A stretch of DNA of 64,000 nucleotides from Nocardia lijiangensis NBRC 108240 (GTDB lineage Bacteria > Actinomycetota > Actinomycetes > Mycobacteriales > Mycobacteriaceae). Location: assembly GCF_001613045.1 (NCBI RefSeq), contig NZ_BDBP01000043.1:1-64000 (forward strand), read 5' to 3'. Of this stretch, positions 17,630-26,219 are shown in pieces. The notes under the pieces are model-generated. The model did not search any database, was not told the DNA's origin, and saw nothing but the letters and a program-made list of their open reading frames with translations. The first letter of the stretch is position 1. Every line of letters starts with the position of its first letter. A program made the translations under genes and the position numbers.

Positions 17630-17839
17630 GGTCGTTTCGTTTCTGAGGTTCGGAAAACTCGGTGCGTGCGAGGCCTCGCGGCGCGCGAAGTACACCGGCC
17701 GTACCGAGGAGTGCTCGACGGGCCGAATGTGTGACATCGCCTGCGGCGAGAGTGCAGGACGCGCGCGACGGATCCGCGCCGGAACGCGGGACGACGGCGG
17801 AACGCGCACAGCGCGTTCGTGCACCGGGTGTGGGTGAAA

Positions 17840-18403
17840 TCAGACGTGAACGAGCCGCGGCGGGCCGCGGGTGCGCAGCGTCTCGGCGGCAAGAATCCGC
17901 AGGATGACGCGGTCGCGGTGGGTGGTGCGCAGCGGAGCCGGATCGGGGATGACGGGTACGCGATGGCGCACCGGCAGCACCCGGGCCAGGATGGCGGTGC
18001 CGATCCGATAGGCCGCCTCGGCGCCGCGGATGACGACCGCGGCCACGCAGGCGGCGACGATGTGCGCGGCGAGCATCTGCGGGGTCAGCTGGGCGTCGCC
18101 GTGGTGCAGGTGCCCGGAGCTGAATCCCATCGCGACGTGGCCGAGCAGCTGCCCGCCGACCAGTGCCGTGATCAGACCCGCCGCGGTGTCGCGCAGCGGC
18201 GCGAGCCCGGCCACCAGCGCGCCGACGACCGCGGAGGCCGCGGTGAGCAGGGCGAGAGTGGTGCTGTCGGGGGCCATGCCGCCCGAGGCCCAGCCGTGGG
18301 CCGCGATGGAGACCGTTCCCGAGATCGCACCGGCCGACCCGCCGCGCAGCCGCGCGACGGCGCTGCGACGTCCCGCAGCCGACCGGTCGAACTCGATACT
18401 CAC
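17840..18403 (-). CDS. small integral membrane protein upstream of the PepSY gene
   Basis: A 187-residue protein with four or five hydrophobic segments (about 50-65, 75-95, 110-125) and a short His-containing loop, GHLHHGD. The GTG at 18403 is the start that gives a short cytoplasmic N-terminus. It lies 210 bp upstream of the PepSY membrane gene on the same strand; proteins of this sort with His loops are often found beside metal-uptake genes in actinobacteria, so a joint metal-related role is possible (inference). No specific family is recognised. Confidence 0.6.
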   Translation of the reverse strand: MSIEFDRSAAGRRSAVARLRGGSAGAISGTVSIAAHGWASGGMAPDSTTLALLTAASAVVGALVAGLAPLRDTAAGLITALVGGQLLGHVAMGFSSGHLHHGDAQLTPQMLAAHIVAACVAAVVIRGAEAAYRIGTAILARVLPVRHRVPVIPDPAPLRTTHRDRVILRILAAETLRTRGPPRLVHV

Positions 18404-18503
18404 CCGCTGATGATAACGGACCTGTTACTCGTCGCCGACCACACCGAGCAGCCGCCGGAAATCGGCTTCGACCAGGCGTTTCCGCATGGAAGATTTCCGC
18501 CGG

Positions 18504-20504
18504 TCAGGTCCGGTCGGCCTTGAACTGATTGATGGGGCCCTTGTCCATCCTCACCTCGACGCGGCCGTCGGGTTGCAGGAACGCCGCGGGCCGGAATTCG
18601 GAGAACCGCTTGCTGTAGAGCTCCAGCCGTTCGATGAGCACGCCCTCGGGACGGTTGTAGACGATGCCGGGCACGCACGTGAAGATCCAGCTGGACTTCT
18701 TCGCCTGATCGGCGGGGATCACCACTTGGTCGGCGCCATTCTCGATGGCGAGCGAGACCCGGTACTTGAAGAAGGACCCGGTGCCGTTGTTGATCGCCGA
18801 GTAGGCGACAGGCACGATCGCGACGATCTCGGGAGCGAAGCGGACCTCGATGATCTCCTCGGTCTGCCCGCCGCCGCGGCGGACATGGCCCCTGCCGCGG
18901 TCGCCGAGGTGCCGGACCAGATCGCGGTATTGCGGGTTCGCCGGGGTGTCCTTGGCGTCGAAAGTGGCGACGTGCACTACCTCGCCGGTGTTCAGCACGA
19001 TCAGGGCGTAGGCCTCGTAGTCGGTGCCGCTGGCCCATGCCACCCGTAGTCGGATCACCGGGGCCTTCTCCAGCAGGACCGGAGGAGCGTTCTTGGTGAG
19101 GGTGACCGCGCCCTTGGTGAAGTTCACGCCGGGTGGTGGTGTACCTGGTTGCGGTGGGCTCTGCGGAGGCATTCCCTGCGGCGAGGCTGGCAGTGGAAAA
19201 GCTTGCGCGGCACGCGAGTCCGGCGGCGAGCCGAAACTTGCTCCGCCGGGCGGCACAGGCGGGGGCGGGAACGATTGCGGGGCAGCCTGGTACGAGTCCG
19301 CCGACGATCCGAAACTGGCTGCGGGCGATGTCCCGGTGGGCGGCGGGGGTGGCGGCGGAAATGGTTGCGCTCCGGCTTGATACGAGCCGGGTGGCGTGCC
19401 GAAAGTTGCGCCTGGAGGAGATCCGGCGGGCGACCCAGCGTGGGGCGGCGCGGCAGGCGGCTGCCCGGGTGACGACCCGCCAGGTGGTGCGGGTGGCGGC
19501 GGAAATGGTTGCGTTCCAGCCTGATACGGGCCGGGCGGCGCGCCGAAGTTCGCGCCGGACGATGGCCCAGTGGGCGGCTGACCGAACGACGCGCCCGCGG
19601 TGGGCCCGGCGGGTGGGACAGGCGGCTCACCGAACGACGCGTGGGGTGGGGCGGCAGGCGGATGTCCGAACGACGCGCCCGCGGTGGGCCCGGCGGGTGG
19701 GACAGGCGGCTGGCCGAACGACGCAGCGTGGGGTGGCGCGGTAGGCCGCTGCCCGAACGATGCGCCCGCGGGCGACCCGGTGGGCGGGACTGGCGGCTGG
19801 CCGAACGACCCAGCGTGGGGTGAGGCGGTAGGCGGCTGCCCGAACGATGCGCTCGCGGGCGACCCGGTGGGCGGGATGGGCGGCTGCCCGAACGATGCGC
19901 TCGCGGGCGACCCGGTGGGCGGGATGGGCGGCTGTCCGTACGCGGGGGTGTGTGACGCTGCGGGCTGGACCGACGATGGCGAAAAGTGCTGTGCGGCAGG
20001 GGAAGCCACACCCCGCGCTTCGGCCTCGTCGTCGACGGAGATACCGAAATCGGTAGCCAGCCCGGCCAACCCGGTGGCATAACCCTGCGCCACGTTGCGT
20101 AGCTTCCAGCCGTTCGCCCGGCGATACACCTCGCCGAGGATGACGGTGGTCTCCGAACTCAGCCCGGTGATCGGCAGATCGTGGGCGAGCCCGCCGTCCT
20201 CGGTGATGCGGACCGCGAGCGGAATGCCGCCGAACACACCGTTGTCCACCGAGGCCGCCACCACCAGCCGGTCAGTGACCGGGCCGACGCTGGGCAGGTC
20301 GATGCAGATCGCGCCGTCGGTCAGGCGCACCGCCCCGTCCGGCGAGACCGGCTGGTTGTAGAAGACGAATTCGCTGTCGTCACCGACCTTGCCGTGGTCG
20401 CGCACGCACAGCACCGAGAGATCGATACCGGCGGGCGCCACGGTCACGTGCAGTCGCCCGCCGCCCAGCGCGACATTCCCACCCTTGCCGATCACGGTGG
20501 ACAT
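18504..20504 (-). CDS. two-domain TerD protein with long Pro/Gly-rich repeat linker
   Basis: A 666-residue protein. Residues 1 to about 185 form a TerD (tellurium/stress calcium-binding) domain: MSTVIGKGGNVAL, FVFYNQPVSPDGAV, then LGEVYRRANGWKLRNVAQGYA. Residues from about 190 to 430 are a low-complexity linker built from FGQPPxPPxGxPAxAS-like units and PGxYQAGxQPFPPPP-like units. Residues from about 430 form a second TerD-like domain opening with FTKGAVTLTKNAPPVLLEKAP and containing EVRFAPEIVAIVPVAYSAINNGTGSF. TerD proteins bind calcium and act in stress-related complexes in other bacteria. The linker is encoded by imperfect tandem DNA repeats, so its length may vary between strains. No other ter gene is nearby. 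Start ATG at 20504. Confidence 0.88.
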   Translation of the reverse strand: MSTVIGKGGNVALGGGRLHVTVAPAGIDLSVLCVRDHGKVGDDSEFVFYNQPVSPDGAVRLTDGAICIDLPSVGPVTDRLVVAASVDNGVFGGIPLAVRITEDGGLAHDLPITGLSSETTVILGEVYRRANGWKLRNVAQGYATGLAGLATDFGISVDDEAEARGVASPAAQHFSPSSVQPAASHTPAYGQPPIPPTGSPASASFGQPPIPPTGSPASASFGQPPTASPHAGSFGQPPVPPTGSPAGASFGQRPTAPPHAASFGQPPVPPAGPTAGASFGHPPAAPPHASFGEPPVPPAGPTAGASFGQPPTGPSSGANFGAPPGPYQAGTQPFPPPPAPPGGSSPGQPPAAPPHAGSPAGSPPGATFGTPPGSYQAGAQPFPPPPPPPTGTSPAASFGSSADSYQAAPQSFPPPPVPPGGASFGSPPDSRAAQAFPLPASPQGMPPQSPPQPGTPPPGVNFTKGAVTLTKNAPPVLLEKAPVIRLRVAWASGTDYEAYALIVLNTGEVVHVATFDAKDTPANPQYRDLVRHLGDRGRGHVRRGGGQTEEIIEVRFAPEIVAIVPVAYSAINNGTGSFFKYRVSLAIENGADQVVIPADQAKKSSWIFTCVPGIVYNRPEGVLIERLELYSKRFSEFRPAAFLQPDGRVEVRMDKGPINQFKADRT
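19128..19965. repeat. degenerate tandem repeats encoding the TerD linker
   Basis: The coding DNA repeats a 16-codon (48-bp) unit related to FGQPPIPPTGSPASAS several times, with a second unit class around YQAGxQPFPPPP. Two copies at 19833-19880 and 19881-19928 are identical over all 48 bases, pointing to recent duplication or gene conversion. Confidence 0.9.
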
Positions 20505-20571
20505 CGCGCCCCTGTCGCTCGAACTGCCTTCTCGCGCAAGCCTAATACGAGCAGACCGGGCGGTCGACAGC

Positions 20572-20609
20572 CGCGCGGCGCCCCCGTTCGGTGAACAGGG
20601 CGCCGCGCG
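20572..20609 (-). terminator. strong GC hairpin terminator after fadD-like gene
   Basis: CGCGCGGCGCCC (20572-20583) pairs perfectly with GGGCGCCGCGCG (20598-20609), a 12-bp stem with a 14-base loop, just beyond the stop of the acyl-CoA synthetase gene that ends at 20623. There is no T-run, as is common for actinobacterial terminators. Confidence 0.75.
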
Positions 20610-20622
20610 AACGGTCAGGAGG

Positions 20623-22278
20623 TCAGTTCTCGATCTCCATCTCGATCAGCGGCTTGCGCAGCAGCTTGCCGGTCGCGTTGCGCGGCAGTTCGTCGAGGAA
20701 GATCACCTCGCGCGGCACCTTGTAGCGGGCGAGGTTCGCCCTGACGTAGTCCTTGATCTCCTGCGCATCGCGCTTGGACTCCGGGCCGGGGACGACGAAC
20801 GCGCGCAACCGCTTTCCGTATTCGCGATCGTCGACGCCGACCACCGCGGCCTCGAAGATGTCATCGCGCCCGGCGATCAGGTTCTCCACCTCGAGCGGGA
20901 AGACGTTCTCGCCGCCGGAGACGATCATGTCGTCGTCGCGGCCGTCGATGTAGAGCAGGCCGTCGGTGTCGAAGTGCCCGACGTCGCCGCTCGACATCAT
21001 GCCGTCGACGATCTCCTTGGTGCGTCCGTCGGTGTAGCCGGTGAACGCGAAACCGTTGTCCACGAAGATGGTTCCGGTGACGTTCGGCTGGGTGATCGGC
21101 TTGCGGTTCTCGTCGAGCAGCACGATGCGGATGCCGACGGGTGCGCGGCCCGCGGTGGTCGGCGACTTGCGCATATCCGCCGGGGTGGCCACGGTCATCA
21201 CCGCGCACTCGGTGGAGCCGTACAGGTTGTAGAGGCTGTCGTTGAAGTGGTCCAGCGTGCGGGTGACCACGTCGGGCGCGATGGCAGAGCCCGCCGCGAA
21301 GATCACCTTGATGGTGCGCACGTCGTACTTGGCGAGCACCTCGTCGCCGAGATCGAGGATGCGCTGCAGCATGGTCGGCACGACAACCAGCGAGTCCGCG
21401 CGGTACTTCTCGATATTGGCGAGCGTCTGCTCGGGGTTGAAGCGACGCTGCTGGAAGACGACCCGGTTGCCCAGCGCCAGACCGAGGGTGAACTGGGAGA
21501 GGCCGGTGCCGTGGAAGATCGGCGCGGCCATGACCATCGTGCCGTTGGCGGGCAGCGGCACCCGGTCGACGAACTGCGCCGAGGCGAACGGGCTGACCCG
21601 GTCGCGCGGCGCGCCCTTCGGGGTGCCGGTGGTGCCGCTGGTCAGGATGACCATGCCGCCGGGCTTGGCCGGTGCGGGCAGCGGCGCGGTGGAGCGGCCC
21701 GCGGACAGCGATTCGACGTTCGGGATCGACGGGTCGGCGTTGTCCTTCTCGTCCACCCAGGTCAGGATGCGCGGAATCTCGGCGGGGATGGCGCTCATCA
21801 GGTCGAGGAACTCGCTGTCGTGCAGCACGGCCTTGACCTTCTCGCGCGTGGCGACGTCGGCGAACTGCGGCTTGGCGAATCCGGTGTTCATCAGCACCGC
21901 GCGCACGCCGAGCTTGCCCGCGGCCAGCAGGCTGAGCACCATGCCGCGATGGTCGCGCGCCAGTACGGCGACGACGTCGCCCGCCTTGATGCCTTGCGCT
22001 TCGAGCCCGCGCGCGAAGGCGTTGGACTGCTCGTTGAGCTGACCGAACGTCAGCTCGCCGCGCTCGTCCACGATGGCGGCCGCGTACGGCCTGGTCTGCG
22101 CGGCGTGCATGACGACGCCGGCGAACGGACCGAACTTCAGCACGTTGAACGCCGAACGTGCGGCGTGGTCCGGGCGCAGCGGGTTGAACAGGCCCCGCTT
22201 CACCATGATGTTCACGCCTTGCGCGAGGTCACCGGCCTTGCGAACGGAACCGCCGAGCGCGGGAAAGGACAAAGACAT
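20623..22278 (-). CDS. long-chain acyl-CoA synthetase (FadD-like), copy 1
   Basis: A 551-residue fatty-acyl-CoA ligase. Motifs: ILTSGTTGTPKGAP (P-loop), YGSTECA, MSSGDVGHFD, hinge GRDDDMIVSGGENVFP and C-terminal catalytic Lys in RNATGK. It is close in sequence to the next gene (same SSGDVGHFD and IVSGGENVFP wording), so the two are paralogues from a local duplication. The ATG at 22278 with AAGG upstream gives an N-terminus like that of its neighbour; the frame continues open to 22371 without homology. It activates fatty acids for beta-oxidation or lipid synthesis; chain length cannot be told from sequence. A strong hairpin follows. Confidence 0.93.
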   Translation of the reverse strand: MSLSFPALGGSVRKAGDLAQGVNIMVKRGLFNPLRPDHAARSAFNVLKFGPFAGVVMHAAQTRPYAAAIVDERGELTFGQLNEQSNAFARGLEAQGIKAGDVVAVLARDHRGMVLSLLAAGKLGVRAVLMNTGFAKPQFADVATREKVKAVLHDSEFLDLMSAIPAEIPRILTWVDEKDNADPSIPNVESLSAGRSTAPLPAPAKPGGMVILTSGTTGTPKGAPRDRVSPFASAQFVDRVPLPANGTMVMAAPIFHGTGLSQFTLGLALGNRVVFQQRRFNPEQTLANIEKYRADSLVVVPTMLQRILDLGDEVLAKYDVRTIKVIFAAGSAIAPDVVTRTLDHFNDSLYNLYGSTECAVMTVATPADMRKSPTTAGRAPVGIRIVLLDENRKPITQPNVTGTIFVDNGFAFTGYTDGRTKEIVDGMMSSGDVGHFDTDGLLYIDGRDDDMIVSGGENVFPLEVENLIAGRDDIFEAAVVGVDDREYGKRLRAFVVPGPESKRDAQEIKDYVRANLARYKVPREVIFLDELPRNATGKLLRKPLIEMEIEN

Positions 22279-22483
22279 AGAGGACAACCTTCCGCGGCCC
22301 ATCCACCGGGACTCGGGGTGGTGTGGACCGCAACTTCGAGATCCAGTGCTGGCGCTAACAATAGCAAGCATCTGTTACCGAGTGTGTCATCCGTCTCACC
22401 GCGCGGAGGTCTTCTCTCTCGAGTACCTCTCGGGTCGCGAATCGGATTGCGCCGCAACGGCTTCGATTCGCGACCCGGACCGA

Positions 22484-24109
22484 TCAGGCCTCGACCTGGT
22501 ACTCCACCAACACCCGGCGCAGCAGCTTCCCGGTGGGGTTGCGCGGCAGATCGTCGAGGAAGATCACCTCGCGCGGCACCTTGTACCTGGCCAGGTTGTC
22601 CTTGACGTAGGCCTTGAGCGCCTCGCCGTCGGGCGTGTGGCCGGGCTCGGCGACGATGAAGGCGCGCAGCCGTTTGCCGAATTCCACGTCGTCCACGCCG
22701 ATTACGGCGGCGTCGAACACGTCGGGGCGCTCCAGCAGCAGGTTCTCCACCTCCTGCGGGAAGACGTTCTCGCCGCCGGAGACGATCATGTCGTCGTCGC
22801 GGCCGTCCACCATGAGCAGGCCGTTGTCATCGAAGTGGCCGACATCGCCGCTGGACATGTAGCCGTCGATGATCTGCTTGTTCCTGCCGTCGGTGTAGCC
22901 CTCGAACGGGGCGCCGCTGCGGACGAAGATGCGCGCGGTGACATTGCGGCCGGTGACCGGCTTGTCGTTGTCGTCGTAGAGCCGCACATCGCAGGTGATC
23001 GGCGGGCGACCGACGGTGCCGGGGGCCTGCGCCAGTTCCTCCGGCTTGGCGATGGTGGCGATCGCGACCTCGGTCGAGCCGTACAGGTTGTGCAGCACCG
23101 GGCCGAATACCTCGGCGGCGCGGATGCACAGCTCGGGCGAGAGCGCGGAACCGGCGAGCACGATGGCCTTCAGCGACGAGGTGTCGTACTTGGCGCGCAC
23201 CTCCTCGGGCAGCTCGACCATGCGGTGCAGCATGGTCGGCACCGCGACCAGAATGTCGGCCTTGTGGTCGGACACCATCTTCAGGGTGGCCTCGGCGTCG
23301 AAGCGGCGGCGCATCACGATCTTGTTGGACAGCACCGAGCCCACCAGCCAAGTGCCGAGGCCGGTGCTGTGGAAGATCGGCGAGACGATCACCATCGTGC
23401 CGAACTTCTGGAACGGGATGCGGTCGATGAACTGCGCGGTGGCCATCGGCGTCACCTTGGTGCGCGGCGCGCCCTTGGGCAGGCCGGTGGTGCCGCTGGT
23501 CAGGATGATGAAGCCGCCGGGCTTGCCGGGGGCGGGCAGCGGCTCGCTGGAGTTCGAAGCGATCAGGTCGTCGAAGGTCTGCGCGCCCGCAGGCAGCTGG
23601 GCGCCCTCGTCCACCCAGGTCAGGTAGCGCGGCAGGTCCGCGGGCAGCGCGTCGAGCAGGCCGAGGAACTCGCTGTCGTGCAGCACCGCCTTGACCTTCT
23701 CGCGGACGCACACCTCGGCGAACTGCGGCTTGGCGAAGCCGGTATTCATCAGCGCGATCCGGGCGCCCAGCTTGCCCGCGGCGATCATCGACATGATCAG
23801 GCCGCGGTGGTCACGCGCCAGCACGCCGATCACGGTGCCCTCGGTGATCCCGGCGGCGTGCAGGCCGCGGGCGACAGCCGTGGACTGCTCGTCCAGCTCG
23901 CGATAGGTCAGCTCACCGCGCTCGTCGGCGAGGGCGATCCGGTCGGGCGCGATGCGGGCGGAATGCCGGACCAGAGCGGCCTGCGGGCCGTAGATCCTGG
24001 TCTCCTTCATGGTTCGCAGGGTTTCCAACGGTGCCTTGGGATCGCTGACTCCGCGAGCCCGTAGCAACCCCAGAGCCTTCACGGTTTCCAGCGCACGCGC
24101 GACGCTCAC
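22484..24109 (-). CDS. long-chain acyl-CoA synthetase (FadD-like), copy 2
   Basis: A 541-residue paralogue of the preceding ligase, with ILTSGTTGLPKGAP, YGSTEVA, MSSGDVGHFD, GRDDDMIVSGGENVFP and RNPTGK. The GTG at 24109 is preceded by GGAGG at seven bases, a clear start. A 205-bp gap separates it from copy 1, enough for an independent promoter. It is divergent from the acyl-ACP desaturase gene, which fits a local lipid-remodelling role, with activated acyl chains made beside a desaturase (inference). Resemblance is to mycobacterial FadD2/FadD12-type ligases; I do not assign a number. Confidence 0.93.
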   Translation of the reverse strand: MSVARALETVKALGLLRARGVSDPKAPLETLRTMKETRIYGPQAALVRHSARIAPDRIALADERGELTYRELDEQSTAVARGLHAAGITEGTVIGVLARDHRGLIMSMIAAGKLGARIALMNTGFAKPQFAEVCVREKVKAVLHDSEFLGLLDALPADLPRYLTWVDEGAQLPAGAQTFDDLIASNSSEPLPAPGKPGGFIILTSGTTGLPKGAPRTKVTPMATAQFIDRIPFQKFGTMVIVSPIFHSTGLGTWLVGSVLSNKIVMRRRFDAEATLKMVSDHKADILVAVPTMLHRMVELPEEVRAKYDTSSLKAIVLAGSALSPELCIRAAEVFGPVLHNLYGSTEVAIATIAKPEELAQAPGTVGRPPITCDVRLYDDNDKPVTGRNVTARIFVRSGAPFEGYTDGRNKQIIDGYMSSGDVGHFDDNGLLMVDGRDDDMIVSGGENVFPQEVENLLLERPDVFDAAVIGVDDVEFGKRLRAFIVAEPGHTPDGEALKAYVKDNLARYKVPREVIFLDDLPRNPTGKLLRRVLVEYQVEA

Positions 24110-24354
24110 TCGAACACCTCCACTGACATTTCGCGTCGGCACTCGCCCTCGCGATCCGGTTATGTGGATGCCTACCGTAGCAGCGAACGTGTCATGGGTC
24201 ACAACTAAAGCCGACAAAGCGGACAATGAGACAATGGAGTGCGACGGGGCTCAGCTGGTGCGGGTCCTCCCGGGCGGCGCCGTTGTCCCGCGCTTGCGCC
24301 TCGCCACCTGCCCGGACTGCCGAACGACACTCGCCGCCCGGAGGGGACACGAGC

Positions 24355-25332
24355 ATGTCGAGGAATCTGACCCAACTGGAACTACTGATCGAGCTGGAGC
24401 CGACCGTCGAGCGCGAGCTGAACCGGCACCTGGCGACGGCCAAGAGCTGGCACCCGCACGAGTACGTGCCGTGGAGCGAGGGACGCAACTTCGCGGCGAT
24501 GGGCGGCGCCGACTGGGAACCGGACCAGTCACGATTGTCCGAGGTGGCCAAGGCCGCCATGGTGGTCAACCTGCTCACCGAGGACAACCTGCCCTCCTAC
24601 CACCGCGAGATCGCCGAGAACTTCTCCAGGGACGGTGCGTGGGGCAGCTGGGTCGGCCGGTGGACCGCCGAGGAGAACCGGCACGGCATCGCGATGCGCG
24701 ACTACCTGGTGGTCACCAGGGGAGTCGATCCGGTCGCGCTGGAACACGCGCGCATGGTGCACATGACCAAGGGCGCCGACACGCCCGCCACCTGGGACGA
24801 CACCAACGTGCTCTACGGCTTGGCGTATGTGACGTTCCAGGAGCTGGCCACGCGGGTCAGCCATCGCAACACCGGCAGGGTGTGCGACGACGCGATCGCC
24901 GACAAGATGCTGCAACGCATCGCCGCCGACGAGAACCTGCACATGGTCTTCTATCGCAACATGTGCGGGGCCGCTCTGGATCTCTCGCCGGACCAAGCGC
25001 TGGAAGCGATTTCGATGATCGTGCGGAAGTTCCAGATGCCCGGCGTCGGCATGCCCGACTTCCGCCGCAAGGCCGCGCTCATCGCCAAACACGGCATCTA
25101 CGATCCGCGCCAGCACCTGGACGACGTGCTACTTCCGGTGATGCGCAAATGGAATATCTTCGAACGCAACGATTTCGGCGCTCGCGGTGAACGGTTCCGC
25201 GCGGAACTCGCCGCGTTTCTGGAGAAGCTGGAGCGCGAAGCGGCGCGGTTCGAGGAACGCCGCGACCGCATTCTGATGGCGGAAGCGGCCCGCCGATTGG
25301 CCGCCGAGACAGGCGATTCCGGGCGGAACTGA
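24355..25332 (+). CDS. acyl-ACP desaturase (DesA-type, soluble diiron)
   Basis: A 325-residue soluble stearoyl-ACP-desaturase-like enzyme. The diiron ligands are visible: Glu76 in the first helix, the ExxH pair Glu107-Asn-Arg-His110, Glu163 and the second ExxH pair Glu193-Asn-Leu-His196. It should introduce a double bond into an acyl chain bound to acyl carrier protein, as proposed for mycobacterial DesA1/DesA2 in mycolate or fatty-acid synthesis. The ATG at 24355 has GGAGGGG about nine bases upstream. It is divergent from a FadD-like gene; three GACAA direct repeats lie in the region between (24213, 24222, 24230). Confidence 0.92.
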   Translation: MSRNLTQLELLIELEPTVERELNRHLATAKSWHPHEYVPWSEGRNFAAMGGADWEPDQSRLSEVAKAAMVVNLLTEDNLPSYHREIAENFSRDGAWGSWVGRWTAEENRHGIAMRDYLVVTRGVDPVALEHARMVHMTKGADTPATWDDTNVLYGLAYVTFQELATRVSHRNTGRVCDDAIADKMLQRIAADENLHMVFYRNMCGAALDLSPDQALEAISMIVRKFQMPGVGMPDFRRKAALIAKHGIYDPRQHLDDVLLPVMRKWNIFERNDFGARGERFRAELAAFLEKLEREAARFEERRDRILMAEAARRLAAETGDSGRN

Positions 25333-25358
25333 GAGAACCGGCGTCGGGGAATTCGGAT

Positions 25359-25392
25359 GTGCGTCGCGGTGGTGGCGGCCGCCGCGACGCAC
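25359..25392. terminator. hairpin terminator between convergent genes
   Basis: GTGCGTCGCGG (25359-25369) pairs perfectly with CCGCGACGCAC (25382-25392), an 11-bp stem with a 12-base loop. It separates the desaturase gene from the convergent secreted-protein gene. Confidence 0.8.
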
Positions 25393-25398
25393 GACGGC

Positions 25399-26040
25399 TC
25401 AGTTGTAGACCGCGCCCATCGAGGGGATCGAGATGGTGCCGCGCTGATACTGGAACCCGTCCGGGTTGGCGTCGCTGACCGGGACCGACCAACGGTGCCA
25501 CAGGGTTCCGTACACCGCCGAGACGATCATGCCGGGGCCCAGGTCGAGCGCCCGCGAGCGGATGGTCGTGTCCACCGGTACGTCGTTGTGTTCGTAGAGC
25601 ACCTCGGTGCCGCTGCGGCCGCTGGACAGATTGACCCACAACGCTTCCAGCTTGGCGCCGCCTTGATTCGGCGAGATGGTGCCGGGGCCGCCGAAGAAGG
25701 CGAGGCGGAAACCGTCCGTGCCCAGTGCGATACCCGATCCGTACACGCCGGGGCCTGCGCCGCGCCCGATGTCGGACTGTGCCGGAACCTGGAACGGCTG
25801 GGCGGGCAGCGCGACCGTGCTGGTCGCAGGCACCCTGCCCTGCTGGGCGAGCAGGCGATCGATGGCCTCCTCCGCCATCGGATTGCCCTCGGCCGCTTCG
25901 CGAAGCATCTGCACCGCAACGCTCCAGTCGATGGTCGGCAGCTCGGGCTCCGCCGCCGCACTTCCGCTGAACACCGTCGCCAACACAGCCGAAACGGCCG
26001 CCGCCGCGGTGAGATGACGCTTGAAACTCAGTCGACGCAT
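25399..26040 (-). CDS. secreted protein, beta-rich, function unknown
   Basis: A 213-residue protein with a Sec signal peptide (MRRLSFKRHLTAAAAVSAVL, cleavage probably after GSAAA). The mature part has a short helical region with EAIDRLLAQQGRV and then a beta-rich domain (FRLAFFGGPGTISPNQGGAKLEALWVNLSSG) resembling the secreted conserved-hypothetical proteins of Nocardia and Rhodococcus. No catalytic motif or cysteine pair is recognised. The ATG at 26040 has GGAG about seven bases upstream. It is monocistronic, bounded by a terminator on each side. Confidence 0.72.
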   Translation of the reverse strand: MRRLSFKRHLTAAAAVSAVLATVFSGSAAAEPELPTIDWSVAVQMLREAAEGNPMAEEAIDRLLAQQGRVPATSTVALPAQPFQVPAQSDIGRGAGPGVYGSGIALGTDGFRLAFFGGPGTISPNQGGAKLEALWVNLSSGRSGTEVLYEHNDVPVDTTIRSRALDLGPGMIVSAVYGTLWHRWSVPVSDANPDGFQYQRGTISIPSMGAVYN

Positions 26041-26162
26041 AACCAATCTCCTTGCCAGAGTCCTTGGTACAGCCCTTACTGAAATTCGTCCGCAGATTCG
26101 CGGTGACCCCGAGACCCTAGCCGATCCCCGAACCCCAACCACAACCCCACCCCGAAACAGAA

Positions 26163-26196
26163 AACCGGTGCGGGGCCACCCAACCCCGCACCGGTT
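26163..26196 (-). terminator. intrinsic terminator after fadE23
   Basis: AACCGGTGCGGGG (26163-26175) pairs perfectly with CCCCGCACCGGTT (26184-26196), a 13-bp stem with an 8-base loop. On the minus strand it is followed by TTTTCTGTTT, making a classical intrinsic terminator for the acyl-CoA dehydrogenase operon. Confidence 0.9.
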
Positions 26197-26219
26197 CTCT
26201 GTAATCTCCCGCTAGCGCG

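Noticed and set aside
19128..19965. CRISPR-like or satellite DNA
   Set aside because: Repeats are in frame, code for a Pro/Gly-rich linker and have no unique spacers.
20389..22605. A 738-codon open frame opposite the first FadD-like gene, and similar long frames opposite other genes
   Set aside because: In high-GC DNA the strand opposite a real gene stays open for long distances. These frames have no family resemblance, unnatural Arg/Gly/His content, and lie over genes with clear motifs.
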